64,000 nucleotides of DNA from an uncultured Bacteroidota bacterium (GCA_902577515.1 CACGZJ010000002.1:1-64000), one strand, 5' to 3'; counted from the stretch's first letter, positions 45,923 to 55,920 are shown. Numbers and translations: made by a program. The notes: a model not told the origin generated them from the sequence alone.

Positions 45923-46850
45923 GTATCTGATCCTTTTTGTTCGTATCAATCTCTAGTTGACTTATATTTATAGAAGCTTTATTTGAATATTCTTTTACTT
46001 TTTGCTTAAGATAATCGACAGACCCGGAATCTTCATAGAAAGTTTTAATTGTACTAATCTTTAATTCTTCACTTAACTCGTCAGAGTAAAATGCCTTTTC
46101 AAATTCTTCTCTTTGGTGTTTACTTAAATTTTTAATTGTATATATGTAAAGTAATGTCTTCTTTTTTTCAATAATATCTCCTCCAATTCTTTTTCCAAAT
46201 TTTTTTTCATCGCCAAAGCAGTCGAGCAAATCATCCTCCAACTGGAATGCAATTCCAAGATTTAATCCTATTTCGTACAATATTTGCTTGTTTACATCTT
46301 TTGTATTTGAAACTATACCTCCAAATTTATAAGCACAAGCAATAAGTTCAGCTGTTTTATTTTGAATCATCTTAAAATATTTTTCTTCATCTACAAGATC
46401 TTGACTAGAAAAATCAATATCGTATTGCTGACCCTCACACAAAAGCCTTGAAGTCTCTATAAGCTGTTTGGATAATTCTAAATATGTTAAGTCATCATAT
46501 TTTTTTAGAAACTCATAAGATATTATTAGCATTACATCTCCTGATAAAATTCCTGTATTTATATCCCATTTTAAGTGGATAGTTTCTTTGCCCCTTCGCA
46601 TTAATGAGTTATCCATTATATCATCATGGGCCAAAGTAAAATTGTGAAATATCTCAAGAGAAGCAGATGCGGGTAAAGCTTTTATTGAATTATTTGACAA
46701 AATATCAGAGACACTCATTGTAATTAGAGGCCTCAGTCTTTTACCTCCAGATTCAAGAATGTATTTAACTGGCTGATAAAGATTTTTTGGATCAGAATGA
46801 AGCAATTCTGATTTTAGAAAACTCTCAAAATTTGTAATTAAATCTTTCAT
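45885..46850 (-). CDS. Polyprenyl (farnesyl/geranylgeranyl) diphosphate synthase
   Basis: It condenses isopentenyl diphosphate to longer prenyl diphosphates. 321 aa; first aspartate-rich motif DDIMD at 76-80 followed by RRG, second motif DDLLDCFGD, and GGKRLRP at 35-41. Phe71 at five residues before the first Asp suggests a short product (C15-C20). Next to crtY, a geranylgeranyl product for carotenoids is likely but not proven. Confidence 0.9.
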   Translation of the reverse strand: MKDLITNFESFLKSELLHSDPKNLYQPVKYILESGGKRLRPLITMSVSDILSNNSIKALPASASLEIFHNFTLAHDDIMDNSLMRRGKETIHLKWDINTGILSGDVMLIISYEFLKKYDDLTYLELSKQLIETSRLLCEGQQYDIDFSSQDLVDEEKYFKMIQNKTAELIACAYKFGGIVSNTKDVNKQILYEIGLNLGIAFQLEDDLLDCFGDEKKFGKRIGGDIIEKKKTLLYIYTIKNLSKHQREEFEKAFYSDELSEELKISTIKTFYEDSGSVDYLKQKVKEYSNKASINISQLEIDTNKKDQILNFSRNLLDRQI

Positions 46851-46907
46851 TAATGAAATACAACAATAAATATACTATTAAATTAATTGTTAATTTTTTA
46901 TTAATCA

Positions 46908-46939
46908 TTTGTTTAATTCATGTGATTAAGTTTATTTTG
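46908..46939 (+). promoter_or_regulatory. Candidate promoter of the TetR-efflux operon
   Basis: TTTG at 46908-46911 and TATTTTG at 46933-46939, 21 bp apart, close to the Bacteroidota consensus though the -7 box is one base short. It would start transcription just before the GTG at 46955, which supports that start. Confidence 0.35.
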
Positions 46940-46954
46940 TGCTCCAATAATATT

Positions 46955-47563
46955 GTGGATAATAATTACTCAAATACAGAAATTAAAATTAAAGATGCTG
47001 CTAAATCACTTTTTTTAAAAAAAGGTTATAGTGCAACTACAACTAGAGATATTGCTCGAGAATCAGATATCAATCTTGCAATGTTAAATTATTATTTCAG
47101 GAGTAAGAGAAGGCTATTCGAAATAATAATGTTTGAGACCTTATATGAATTTCTTAGTAAAATGGTTGAAGTTTATAATGATGAGAAGACTTCACTTGAA
47201 CAAAAGCTAAAACTATGTTCTGAAAAATATATAGATATGATTATCGCTGAACCTCTACTTCCAACTTTTGTTTTAAATGAATTAAAAAATAATCCTACAT
47301 CTTTCTTAAAAATGCCTACAACAAAAATGATAATGAAGTCAAACTTTGTAGCTCAATATCAAGAGGGTGTAAAAAAAGGTATTTACAGAAAGGTTGATCC
47401 AATTCATTTTGTAACTAATGTTTTAAGTGTAATTGTTTTTCCATTTATGTGTAGTCCGATAATTATGAAGATTGAAAACCTCTCCAAAAAGGATTTTAAC
47501 ATAATGATGACTGAAAGAAAAAAATTAATTCCTGCTTGGATAATTCAAATGATAAAAAAATGA
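46955..47563 (+). CDS. TetR/AcrR-family transcriptional regulator
   Basis: A dimeric repressor that probably controls the following efflux genes. The helix-turn-helix is clear: EIKIKDAAKSLFLKKGYSAT, then TRDIARESDINLAMLNYYF. From GTG at 46955 it is 202 aa, the usual size. An ATG at 46853 would add 34 residues with a hydrophobic stretch unlike the family, and would leave only 2 bp to the divergent synthase start, so I prefer the GTG. Its stop overlaps the tolC-type start (ATGA). Confidence 0.88.
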   Translation: MDNNYSNTEIKIKDAAKSLFLKKGYSATTTRDIARESDINLAMLNYYFRSKRRLFEIIMFETLYEFLSKMVEVYNDEKTSLEQKLKLCSEKYIDMIIAEPLLPTFVLNELKNNPTSFLKMPTTKMIMKSNFVAQYQEGVKKGIYRKVDPIHFVTNVLSVIVFPFMCSPIIMKIENLSKKDFNIMMTERKKLIPAWIIQMIKK

Positions 47564-48885
47564 GAAAATTATTATTAATAATATTTTTTAGTTCAACAGT
47601 ATTGGCTCAAGATGACCTACTAAGTTTAAGTTTAGAAGAGGCAGTGGAATACGGTATTGAAAATAATAGGAATTTGAAAAATGCTGAAAGAGAGATTCAA
47701 ATGTCATTTAAGGAAAGGTGGAAAACTATCGCAATTGGGTTGCCAAATGTTTCATTAGAATTAAATTATTTAAATAATCTTGAACTTCAAACATCACTTA
47801 TTCCAGCTGAATTTTTTGGGGGTAATAAAGGAGATTTCTCAGAGATTCAATTTGGAACTGAGCAATCTGCAATTGGTTCAGTCAGAATGGAACAATTGCT
47901 TTTTGATGGCTCATGGCTTGTTGGACTTGAGTATAGTAAGATTTATTTATCTGGTTCTGAAAACTTTTATGAAAAGACTTTTCTACAAGTAAGAGAGTCT
48001 ATTGTAAAACTTTACAGCTTAGTAGTTACGCTTAATGAAGGAATAGCACTTCTGGAGAATAATTTAGAGAATTTTAAAAAAGATTTATTCGAAGTAACTG
48101 AGCTTTATGAAAATGGATTTGAGGAAATTGAAAATGTTGAGCAGATTAAAATTACTCTTGCCCAAGCTGAGCTTTCACTTCTTCAAACAAAAAAAACACA
48201 GGAAAACCAGCTCAATTTATTAAAATTGATTTTAGGCATCAATCTTGAAGATAATATAATACTTACTACTTCAATTAACGACTTTATTGCTGAGAATATA
48301 ATTTTTTCAAATTCAATAGATAGTTTTAGCGAGGATCAAAATATTGACGTAAAGATTTCTCAAAATTTATTTGATACTAAGAGAATTGAGTATAGATTAG
48401 AAAAATCAAAGCAACTCCCAAAACTTTCTGGATTTATAAGTGGAACCTACACAGGATATAACAATGAATTTGATTTCACTAGCAAAGCACAGAATTGGTT
48501 TGGATCATCAGTTTTTGGAGTGAAGTTTGAACTTCCGCTTACTAATGCCAATAAGTTAAATGTATCATCTCAAAAAGCTAAAATTGCTATGGATCAGGCA
48601 GCGACAAATCTCGAAGAACAAAAAGAGAAAACACGTGCAGAGGTCCAACAAAAATTAAACGATTATCAGCTAGCTGTTCAATCTCTTAGTGTTAATGAGA
48701 AAAATATGAGATTATCAATGTCGATTGAAGAGAAGAACTCTATAAAGTTCTTTGAAGGCTTAGTAACATCTTTTGAGCTTAGACAGGCTCAGCTTCAATT
48801 ATTGGATTCTCAACAAAAGTATTTGAATTCAGTTTTAGAAATCATCTCAGTTAAAACAGAATTAGAAACATTATACAACAATTAA
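47560..48885 (+). CDS. TolC-type outer membrane efflux protein
   Basis: The outer-membrane channel of a tripartite pump. Signal peptide at about 1-16 (VLAQ), then two repeats of coiled-coil helices, 441 aa from the ATG at 47560. Typical features are LSLEEAVEYGIENNRNLKNAEREI near the start and LRQAQLQLLDSQQKYLNSVLE near the end. Co-transcribed with tetR, the adaptor and the RND pump. Confidence 0.92.
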   Translation: MRKLLLIIFFSSTVLAQDDLLSLSLEEAVEYGIENNRNLKNAEREIQMSFKERWKTIAIGLPNVSLELNYLNNLELQTSLIPAEFFGGNKGDFSEIQFGTEQSAIGSVRMEQLLFDGSWLVGLEYSKIYLSGSENFYEKTFLQVRESIVKLYSLVVTLNEGIALLENNLENFKKDLFEVTELYENGFEEIENVEQIKITLAQAELSLLQTKKTQENQLNLLKLILGINLEDNIILTTSINDFIAENIIFSNSIDSFSEDQNIDVKISQNLFDTKRIEYRLEKSKQLPKLSGFISGTYTGYNNEFDFTSKAQNWFGSSVFGVKFELPLTNANKLNVSSQKAKIAMDQAATNLEEQKEKTRAEVQQKLNDYQLAVQSLSVNEKNMRLSMSIEEKNSIKFFEGLVTSFELRQAQLQLLDSQQKYLNSVLEIISVKTELETLYNN

Positions 48886-48887
48886 TC

Positions 48888-50051
48888 ATGAATAAAATTT
48901 ATACCCTTTTACTAATCATAATAATAAGTGGATGTAACTCTTCTAGAAATGCATCAATTGAGTCATTAATTGAATCAGGAGATCTAAAGGAACTTAAAAA
49001 AAGAAAAAAAGAATATGTTGATGCAATGAATACAATGAAGGTTGAACTCAACGAGATAAATAATGGAATCTCATTATTAGATGAAAATGAAAGGCTTACG
49101 CTTGTTTCAAAATATGAAATTCAACAAACTATTTTTAATACTTACATTGAGGCACAAGCAAACCTAAAAACTAGAAAGAATGTTTTAATACTTCCAGAAT
49201 TTCAAGGTACACTAGAAAAAGTTTTTGTAAGTGAAGGCGAAAAAGTAAAAAAAGGACAACTTTTAGCAGAAATCAATGATTCAGGGCTTAATGAACAATA
49301 TGAACAGATGGTTATCCAGGCAGAGTTTGCTAAAGAGAATTTTGAAAGAACTCAAAGATTGTGGGACAATAATATTGGTTCTGAAATGCAATATTTAAAA
49401 AGCAAAACGGATTTCGAAGCGAGTAAAAAATTGGTTGATCAAATGAAAGATAGGCTTTCAAAAACAAAAATATATGCTCCATTTGATGGAGAAATAGATG
49501 AAATTATTTCTAATGTTGGGTCTAACTTAATACCTGGTGTTTCCCAAATTCTTAGACTAGTAAATCTTGACATAATTTATGCCGAGTCTTTCGTTTCTGA
49601 AAAATATATCTCGTTTATTGGTGAGGGTACCGAAGCAATTGTTCAAATACCCCTTTTAAATATGGAGTATAGATCATCAGTTAATCAGACAGGTAACTTT
49701 ATAAATCCAAGTAACAGAACATTTAGAATTGAAGTGCCTGTAGAAAACTTTGATAATAGGATTAAGCAAAATCTTGATGCAAAAATCAAAATTAATATTT
49801 ACAAAAAAGATGATGCAATAGTTATTCCACTTAGAATTGTTAGAGAAGATGCTCTTGGTAAAAATTTTGTATACGTAATGTCTGAGGATAACAAAGAGGG
49901 AGTTTATTTAACTTCTAAACAATTTATCACACTTGGAAATAAGAGTTTAGAGAAAGTTGAAGTTACAGAAGGTCTTGACCTAGGAGACATAGTCGTTTTA
50001 GAAGGAGCATACAGTGTAGAGGATTCTCAAAGAGTAAAGCTTATAGACTAA
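48888..50051 (+). CDS. RND efflux periplasmic adaptor lipoprotein
   Basis: The HlyD/AcrA-type adaptor that joins the inner- and outer-membrane parts. 387 aa; lipoprotein signal ending at Cys16 (IISGC), a coiled coil, the biotinyl-lipoyl-like half GTLEKVFVSEGEKVKKGQLL and its partner KIYAPFDGEIDEI. It lies 2 bp after the TolC gene and 1 bp before the pump gene. Confidence 0.94.
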   Translation: MNKIYTLLLIIIISGCNSSRNASIESLIESGDLKELKKRKKEYVDAMNTMKVELNEINNGISLLDENERLTLVSKYEIQQTIFNTYIEAQANLKTRKNVLILPEFQGTLEKVFVSEGEKVKKGQLLAEINDSGLNEQYEQMVIQAEFAKENFERTQRLWDNNIGSEMQYLKSKTDFEASKKLVDQMKDRLSKTKIYAPFDGEIDEIISNVGSNLIPGVSQILRLVNLDIIYAESFVSEKYISFIGEGTEAIVQIPLLNMEYRSSVNQTGNFINPSNRTFRIEVPVENFDNRIKQNLDAKIKINIYKKDDAIVIPLRIVREDALGKNFVYVMSEDNKEGVYLTSKQFITLGNKSLEKVEVTEGLDLGDIVVLEGAYSVEDSQRVKLID

Positions 50052-50052
50052 G

Positions 50053-53000
50053 ATGAATAAAAAAAATAAAGAGTTTTTTCTTTCAAGCTGGGCAATAAAT
50101 AATAAGACTATTATTTATGTTTTAATGACTATTTTTTTAGTCTCAGGTATTACAGCATATAAAACTATGCCCAGAGAGTTATTCCCAGAAATTAATTCCT
50201 CAAATATTTTTGTAACAACTATTTTTCCTGGAAACAATGCTGAAGAAATTGAAAAGTTAATAACAGACCCCTTAGAACAAGAAATTAAAGGTGTTATTGG
50301 ACTTATTGAGATTGAATCAACATCAAGTGAAGGTATATCAATTATAAATATAGAATTTGATGATGACATACCTACTGAAGTTGCAAGACTAAGAGTTAAA
50401 GATTTAGTAGATAATGTAACTGTAGGTGATGATTGGCCAACCTTTAATAATGCTAAAGTTGATCCAAATATTTTTGAATTTGATATAGCGGAGAGATTTC
50501 CTGTATTAAACATAAGTTTAGTTGGTGATTATAAAGTTGAAGAGCTAAAAGAATATGCAGAATATTTAGATACGAGAATTGAGAGGCTACCTCAAGTCAA
50601 GACTGTAGAGGTTCGAGGTATACAAGATTTCGAAGTTGAAATTGCTGTGAATCCATATAAAATGAAGGCTACTAAAACAAGTTTTGGTAATATTATAAAT
50701 GCAATCTCTCAAGAAAATATTACCATTTCAGCTGGTAGTTTAATTTCAGATGGACAAAGAAGGAATGTTAAAATAATCGGAGAAGTATCTGATCCTTCTC
50801 AACTAAATAGACTTATAGTCAAGAGAGATGATGGTCCAGTTTATCTAGAGGATGTCGCATCAGTAAGTTTTAGAGAGAAAGAAGCAACCTCATTTACTAG
50901 GTCATTTGACCAAAAGACAGTTATGCTTGAGGTTGTTAAAAGAGGTGGTGAAAATGCAATTTTTGCATCAAATTCAATTCAGGAAATTATAAAAGATGCA
51001 AAAGAGAATTTTTTACCTGAAAATCTAGATGTTGTTGTTCAAAATGATCAATCTGAGTATACAATTAACTCAGTTAATGACTTAATGAATAATTTAATAT
51101 TTGGAATAATTCTAGTTGTAACTGTTCTAACATTTTTTCTTGGTCTTAGAAATGCCCTTTTTGTTGGATTTGCAATTCCGATGTCTATGTTCATGTCATT
51201 GGTAATTTTATCAGCTTTTGGATTCACTTTAAATAGAATGGTTTTGTTTGGACTAGTAATGGGTCTTGGCCTTTTGGTAGATAATGGTATCGTTGTAGTT
51301 GAGAATATATATAGACTAATGTCTAAAGAGGGTATGCCAAGAGTTCAAGCTGCAAAATTGGGAATTGGTGAAGTTGCCCTTCCAATTATTGTTTCTACTG
51401 CTACTACTATTGCTGCATTCATACCTCTAGGCACTTGGCCGGGAACACTTGGTGAATTTATGATATACTTCCCTATTACACTCTCTGCCATTTTAGGATC
51501 ATCATTAATAGTTGCAATTTTTTTCAATTCAATGTTAGTGTCAAGTTTCATGGATTTAAGTGAGCGAGAAATTAGTAGAACAAACCTTATGAAAATGACG
51601 TATATCCTTGGAGGACTTGCTTTAGTTTTTGTATTATTTCAAGACACTAGAGCAATAGGATCTTTACTTGCGTTTATATGTTTTTTATTTTGGTCTTACA
51701 AGTATGTTATTAAGAACTCAGCTGTAAAGTTTCAAAATACATTGTTGGTAAAATTGGAAAATAGGTATAACGAATTTTTATCATTTGCTCTTGCAGGATT
51801 TAGACCTTATTTGTTCCTGGTTGGAACAATTTCGTTATTCTTTGTTTCAATTTTACTAATGGCTATATTTCCACCTAAAGTTGAATTCTTTCCTGACAAT
51901 GAACCTCAACAAATACTAGTTTATTTAGAGTATCCTGAAGGTACAGATATTAAGAAAACAAATGAAACTTCAATGCTAATTGAGTCAGAAGTTTACAAAG
52001 TAGTAAATAACTCAAAGTACATCGATAATGGCTATAACTTTTTAGTTGAATCTGCTATATCTCAAGTAGGAGAGGGTGCTGGAAATCCTGAAACAGATGC
52101 TGGCGGTACTGGAGAAATTCCTCATAAAGCTTTGATCACAATGACAATGCGAGAATTCAAATTTAGAAGAGGAATGTCAAGTGAGGAATTAAGAAAGGAA
52201 ATTCAAGTTGAATTAATTGAAAAGTTTCCAGGAATTGCAATTTCTGTAGAAAAAGATTCCCAAGGACCTCCAGGAGGATACCCTGTAAATATTGAGATTT
52301 ACGGAGAGGATTACGAACAATTAATTGAAACTGCAATTTCAATGAAGAACTATTTAAATCAGGAGAATATTGAGGGAATAGAACAACTAAAGATTGATGT
52401 AAGCAGGAGTAAACCCGGTCTTGAGTTTAATGTAGACAGAGAAAAAGCTGGTGAACTTGGAATTCCTACTGGGCTGGTTGGACAAACAATTAGGAATTCA
52501 ATAATTGGGTCCAAAGCTGGAATATATAAGTTGAGAGGAGAGGATTATGAAATTAATGTAAGGTTTGATGAAGAATTTAAAAATGATATTAATTCTATTA
52601 TTAATCAGAATATTGTTTTTAGAGACCAATCAACTGGTAAGACAAAGGAGGTTCCAATCGCATCGATTGTTGATCAAAAGAATATTACATCATTTAGTGC
52701 AATCAAGCATATTGATCTTCAAAGAGTAGTTACTTTATATTCATCAATACTTGCCGGATCGAATGCAAATGAAATTGTAAATACTTCTGAAATTGCTTTG
52801 TCTGGATATGAAGCGCCACAGGGTGTTGAATATAAATTTACAGGAGAAATTAAACAGCAATCTGAAAATCAAGAATTTTTATCAGGAGCTCTTCTAACAG
52901 GTATAGCACTAATCATTTTATTACTTGTATTTCAATTTAACTCAATATCAAAACCATTTATAGTTCTCGCATCAATTGTATTAAGCTTTACTGGAGTATT

Positions 53001-53478
53001 TCTAGGTATAGTAATTTTTAATTTGACATTCAGCATACTTATGACTATGCTTGGGATAATTTCTCTTACTGGAATTATTGTAAATAATGCCGTTGTGTTA
53101 ATAGATTATACTCAACTATTATTTGATAGAAAAAAAATAGATTTAAATATGTCAAAAGATGAAATAATTGATAAGATGACAGCTATGGAACTTGTTAAAA
53201 CAGCAGGTAAAGCAAGACTTAAACCTGTTTTGCTTACAGCTATAACTACTATTTTTGGATTGATTCCTCTTGCGGTTGGTTTAAATATTGATTTCTTCTC
53301 TCTTTTTGCAAATTGGAATCCAAATTTATACTTAGGTGGAGATAATGTTATTTTCTGGGGACCTCTTGCTTGGACCGTAATTTTTGGAATAACATTTGCA
53401 ACTTTTCTTACTTTAATTATCGTTCCATCTATGTATTATATAATACATCTTGCCAGAATTAAACTAAAAAATATCTAG
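50053..53478 (+). CDS. RND-family efflux permease (AcrB/HAE-like)
   Basis: The inner-membrane, proton-driven pump of the system, 1141 aa with twelve core helices plus two extra hydrophobic segments at about 515-560 between the two halves. The helix IV region reads MGLGLLVDNGIVVVENIYR near residue 405-423: the first proton-relay aspartate is present, the second position of the AcrB pair is Asn. This is seen in the Bacteroidota branch of the family. Substrates (drugs, lipids or metals) cannot be told. aspS follows after 20 bp, so read-through is possible. Confidence 0.93.
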   Translation: MNKKNKEFFLSSWAINNKTIIYVLMTIFLVSGITAYKTMPRELFPEINSSNIFVTTIFPGNNAEEIEKLITDPLEQEIKGVIGLIEIESTSSEGISIINIEFDDDIPTEVARLRVKDLVDNVTVGDDWPTFNNAKVDPNIFEFDIAERFPVLNISLVGDYKVEELKEYAEYLDTRIERLPQVKTVEVRGIQDFEVEIAVNPYKMKATKTSFGNIINAISQENITISAGSLISDGQRRNVKIIGEVSDPSQLNRLIVKRDDGPVYLEDVASVSFREKEATSFTRSFDQKTVMLEVVKRGGENAIFASNSIQEIIKDAKENFLPENLDVVVQNDQSEYTINSVNDLMNNLIFGIILVVTVLTFFLGLRNALFVGFAIPMSMFMSLVILSAFGFTLNRMVLFGLVMGLGLLVDNGIVVVENIYRLMSKEGMPRVQAAKLGIGEVALPIIVSTATTIAAFIPLGTWPGTLGEFMIYFPITLSAILGSSLIVAIFFNSMLVSSFMDLSEREISRTNLMKMTYILGGLALVFVLFQDTRAIGSLLAFICFLFWSYKYVIKNSAVKFQNTLLVKLENRYNEFLSFALAGFRPYLFLVGTISLFFVSILLMAIFPPKVEFFPDNEPQQILVYLEYPEGTDIKKTNETSMLIESEVYKVVNNSKYIDNGYNFLVESAISQVGEGAGNPETDAGGTGEIPHKALITMTMREFKFRRGMSSEELRKEIQVELIEKFPGIAISVEKDSQGPPGGYPVNIEIYGEDYEQLIETAISMKNYLNQENIEGIEQLKIDVSRSKPGLEFNVDREKAGELGIPTGLVGQTIRNSIIGSKAGIYKLRGEDYEINVRFDEEFKNDINSIINQNIVFRDQSTGKTKEVPIASIVDQKNITSFSAIKHIDLQRVVTLYSSILAGSNANEIVNTSEIALSGYEAPQGVEYKFTGEIKQQSENQEFLSGALLTGIALIILLLVFQFNSISKPFIVLASIVLSFTGVFLGIVIFNLTFSILMTMLGIISLTGIIVNNAVVLIDYTQLLFDRKKIDLNMSKDEIIDKMTAMELVKTAGKARLKPVLLTAITTIFGLIPLAVGLNIDFFSLFANWNPNLYLGGDNVIFWGPLAWTVIFGITFATFLTLIIVPSMYYIIHLARIKLKNI

Positions 53479-53498
53479 TTATATTTACATAATAATTT

Positions 53499-55238
53499 AT
53501 GAATAGAACTAATAATTGCGGTGAATTAACAAAGTCCAACTTAGGTCAAACAGTAAAACTTTCTGGCTGGGTAAATAAAATCAGAGAAAAGGGTTTTATA
53601 ATTTGGGTTGATTTAAGGGATAGATATGGTATTACTCAACTGGTATTTGATAAAGAAAGATCTAACGATGAGATTTTTACCACTGCCAGTCAACTTGGAA
53701 GGGAATTTGTTATTGAAGTTGAAGGTTCAGTAATTGAAAGAAAAAGTATTAATGAAAATATTGATACTGGTGAAATTGAAATTTTAGTTACTAGTATAAA
53801 TATATTGAACAAGTCTTTAACACCTCCCTTTACAATAGAAAATGAGTCAGATGGAGGAGAAGAATTAAGGATGAAGTATAGGTATCTTGATATAAGAAGA
53901 GAGCCAATAAAAGAAAACTTAATTTTTAGACACAGTTTATCTCTTGAAGTAAGAAATTATTTATCAGAAAACAATTTCATTGACGTTGAAACTCCTTGTT
54001 TAATTAAGTCAACTCCAGAGGGTGCAAGAGATTTTATTGTTCCAAGTAGGTTAAATCCTGATCATTATTATGCTCTTCCTCAGTCTCCTCAAATCTTTAA
54101 ACAGCTTCTAATGATTGGTGGTATTGATAAATATTATCAAATCGTAAAATGTTTTAGAGATGAGGATTTAAGAGCTGATAGGCAACCTGAATTTACTCAA
54201 ATTGACTGTGAAATGTCGTTTGTTAATCAAGAGGATGTTTTTCAACAATTTGAAGGTTTAATGAAAAGAATATTTTCAAAATTTTTAGGTTCTGACAATA
54301 CAACTTTTGATAGAATGACATATGAGTCTGCAATAGAAAAATATGGAACTGATAAACCTGACTTGAGATATGAACTTTTGATTAATAATATTTCAGATGA
54401 GGTAAAGGGTAAAAACTTTCAAATTTTTGATAATAATGAAATAAGTGTTTGCTTAAGGGTTGAAGGAAAATCTGATCTTACTAGAAAAGAAATTGATGAA
54501 ATTACGGATTGGGTTAAAAGACCTCAAATAGGAGCTTCAGGCTTATTGTGGATAAAACACAATAATGACTCTTCATTTAAATCTTCATTCGATAAGTTTT
54601 TTTCAGAGTCAGATTTAAGAGTTATTTCTGAAAAAATTTCTTCAAAACCTGGAGATATAATTTTTATTATGTCTGGAGAATACAAAAAAACACTTGAACA
54701 ATTAGGCTCTCTTAGAGTTGAATTAGCTAGTAAGTTTAATTTAATTGATCAAGAAAAAATTTGTCCTTTATGGGTAACTGACTTTCCTTTATTTGAGTGG
54801 GACGAAGAAGAAAAAAGATTCTTTTCAATGCATCACCCTTTTACCTCACCAAAACCAGAGTTTTTAGATATTCTAGATAAAGAGCCCGAAAAAGTTATTG
54901 CAAATGCATACGATTTAGTCTTAAATGGCAATGAGATTGGTGGTGGTTCAATTAGAATTCATGATTTTGACACACAAATGAAAGTTTTTGAATTATTAGG
55001 CATGAGTAAAGAAGAATATACAAGTCAGTTTGGTTTTTTAATTGAGGCCTTGAAGTATGGTGCTCCACCCCATGGAGGTATTGCCTTTGGACTTGACAGA
55101 CTCGCTGCAGTTCTTAAAGGAAAAGATGTAATTAGAGACTTCATTGCTTTCCCTAAAAATAATAGTGGAAAAGACTTAATGATTGATGCTCCATCAAAAT
55201 TAACTAAAGAGCAGTTAAAAGATTTATCACAAAAATAG
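53499..55238 (+). CDS. aspS: Aspartyl-tRNA synthetase
   Basis: It charges tRNA-Asp; 579 aa, bacterial type. The N-terminal OB fold (LSGWVNKIREKGFIIWVDLRD), the class II motif 2 FRDEDLRADRQPEFTQID and motif 3 GIAFGLDRLAAVL are present, as is the bacterial GAD insertion between about 280 and 410. It begins 20 bp after the RND pump gene. Confidence 0.97.
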   Translation: MNRTNNCGELTKSNLGQTVKLSGWVNKIREKGFIIWVDLRDRYGITQLVFDKERSNDEIFTTASQLGREFVIEVEGSVIERKSINENIDTGEIEILVTSINILNKSLTPPFTIENESDGGEELRMKYRYLDIRREPIKENLIFRHSLSLEVRNYLSENNFIDVETPCLIKSTPEGARDFIVPSRLNPDHYYALPQSPQIFKQLLMIGGIDKYYQIVKCFRDEDLRADRQPEFTQIDCEMSFVNQEDVFQQFEGLMKRIFSKFLGSDNTTFDRMTYESAIEKYGTDKPDLRYELLINNISDEVKGKNFQIFDNNEISVCLRVEGKSDLTRKEIDEITDWVKRPQIGASGLLWIKHNNDSSFKSSFDKFFSESDLRVISEKISSKPGDIIFIMSGEYKKTLEQLGSLRVELASKFNLIDQEKICPLWVTDFPLFEWDEEEKRFFSMHHPFTSPKPEFLDILDKEPEKVIANAYDLVLNGNEIGGGSIRIHDFDTQMKVFELLGMSKEEYTSQFGFLIEALKYGAPPHGGIAFGLDRLAAVLKGKDVIRDFIAFPKNNSGKDLMIDAPSKLTKEQLKDLSQK

Positions 55239-55240
55239 AA

Positions 55241-55489
55241 ATGAAGATTTTTGTTAAAATATTATCCTATTTAGTTTTTATAGGTGTATTTGTTGGAATT
55301 TTTTCAAAAGAATTAATAGGTGATAAAACAGGAGATTTAATCATTGGAATATCTGTCTTAGTAGGAACTTTGATTTTTATGCCATTATTTCTTGCAATTA
55401 GATGGAAAGGAAAGAAGCTAAAAGACTATACTCTTAGTAACGAAAACTTAAAAAAAATGAGAGAGAAAGCTGGTGACTTTAATCTCTGA
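55241..55489 (+). CDS. Small two-helix membrane protein of unknown function
   Basis: 82 residues with hydrophobic segments at about 5-22 and 32-55 and a charged, lysine-rich C-terminal tail. It starts 2 bp after aspS and shares codon use with it, so it is likely real and co-transcribed. I do not recognise a family. The last 11 bases overlap the 3' end of the convergent deaminase gene. Confidence 0.7.
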   Translation: MKIFVKILSYLVFIGVFVGIFSKELIGDKTGDLIIGISVLVGTLIFMPLFLAIRWKGKKLKDYTLSNENLKKMREKAGDFNL

Positions 55490-55916
55490 TTTTTTTAAAG
55501 AAGCTATCTAGTAATTCCTTAGACTCTTCTTCTAAAACTCCTTTAATAATTTTAATATCTCTATCTACATCAACTATTTGCTTTGAAAACCCTCTTTTTT
55601 GGTCAGATGCACCATAGACTATAGTTTTAATCTTTGACCAATATATAGCTCCATAACACATCAAGCAAGGCTCAAGTGTTGAGTAAATAGTACAATTTTC
55701 AAGATTTTTACTATTCAAATTGTTTTGAGCTGATGTAATGGCAATTAGTTCAGCATGAGCTGTTGAGTCATTTAATAATTCGACCATATTTGAAGACCTT
55801 GAAATAATTTCGTTATTGTGAACAATAACACACCCAACAGGAACTTCATCTTTAAAAAAAGCATAGTTTGCCTCTTGAAGAGCTTTTTTCATAAATTGAT
55901 TATGATCTAATTCCAT
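55479..55916 (-). CDS. tadA: Nucleoside deaminase, probably tRNA adenosine deaminase
   Basis: A zinc enzyme that most likely converts A34 to inosine in tRNA-Arg. 145 aa; the zinc site is HAE at 54-56 and PCLMC at 83-87, with Glu56 as proton shuttle. The PVGCVIVHNNEIIS segment is typical of TadA. A guanine deaminase role is possible but less likely. Divergent from polA. Confidence 0.88.
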   Translation of the reverse strand: MELDHNQFMKKALQEANYAFFKDEVPVGCVIVHNNEIISRSSNMVELLNDSTAHAELIAITSAQNNLNSKNLENCTIYSTLEPCLMCYGAIYWSKIKTIVYGASDQKRGFSKQIVDVDRDIKIIKGVLEEESKELLDSFFKKIRD

Positions 55917-55920
55917 CTAG

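Noticed and set aside
50115-50513. Open frame of 132 aa on the minus strand
   Set aside because: It is antisense to the strongly conserved N-terminus of the RND pump.
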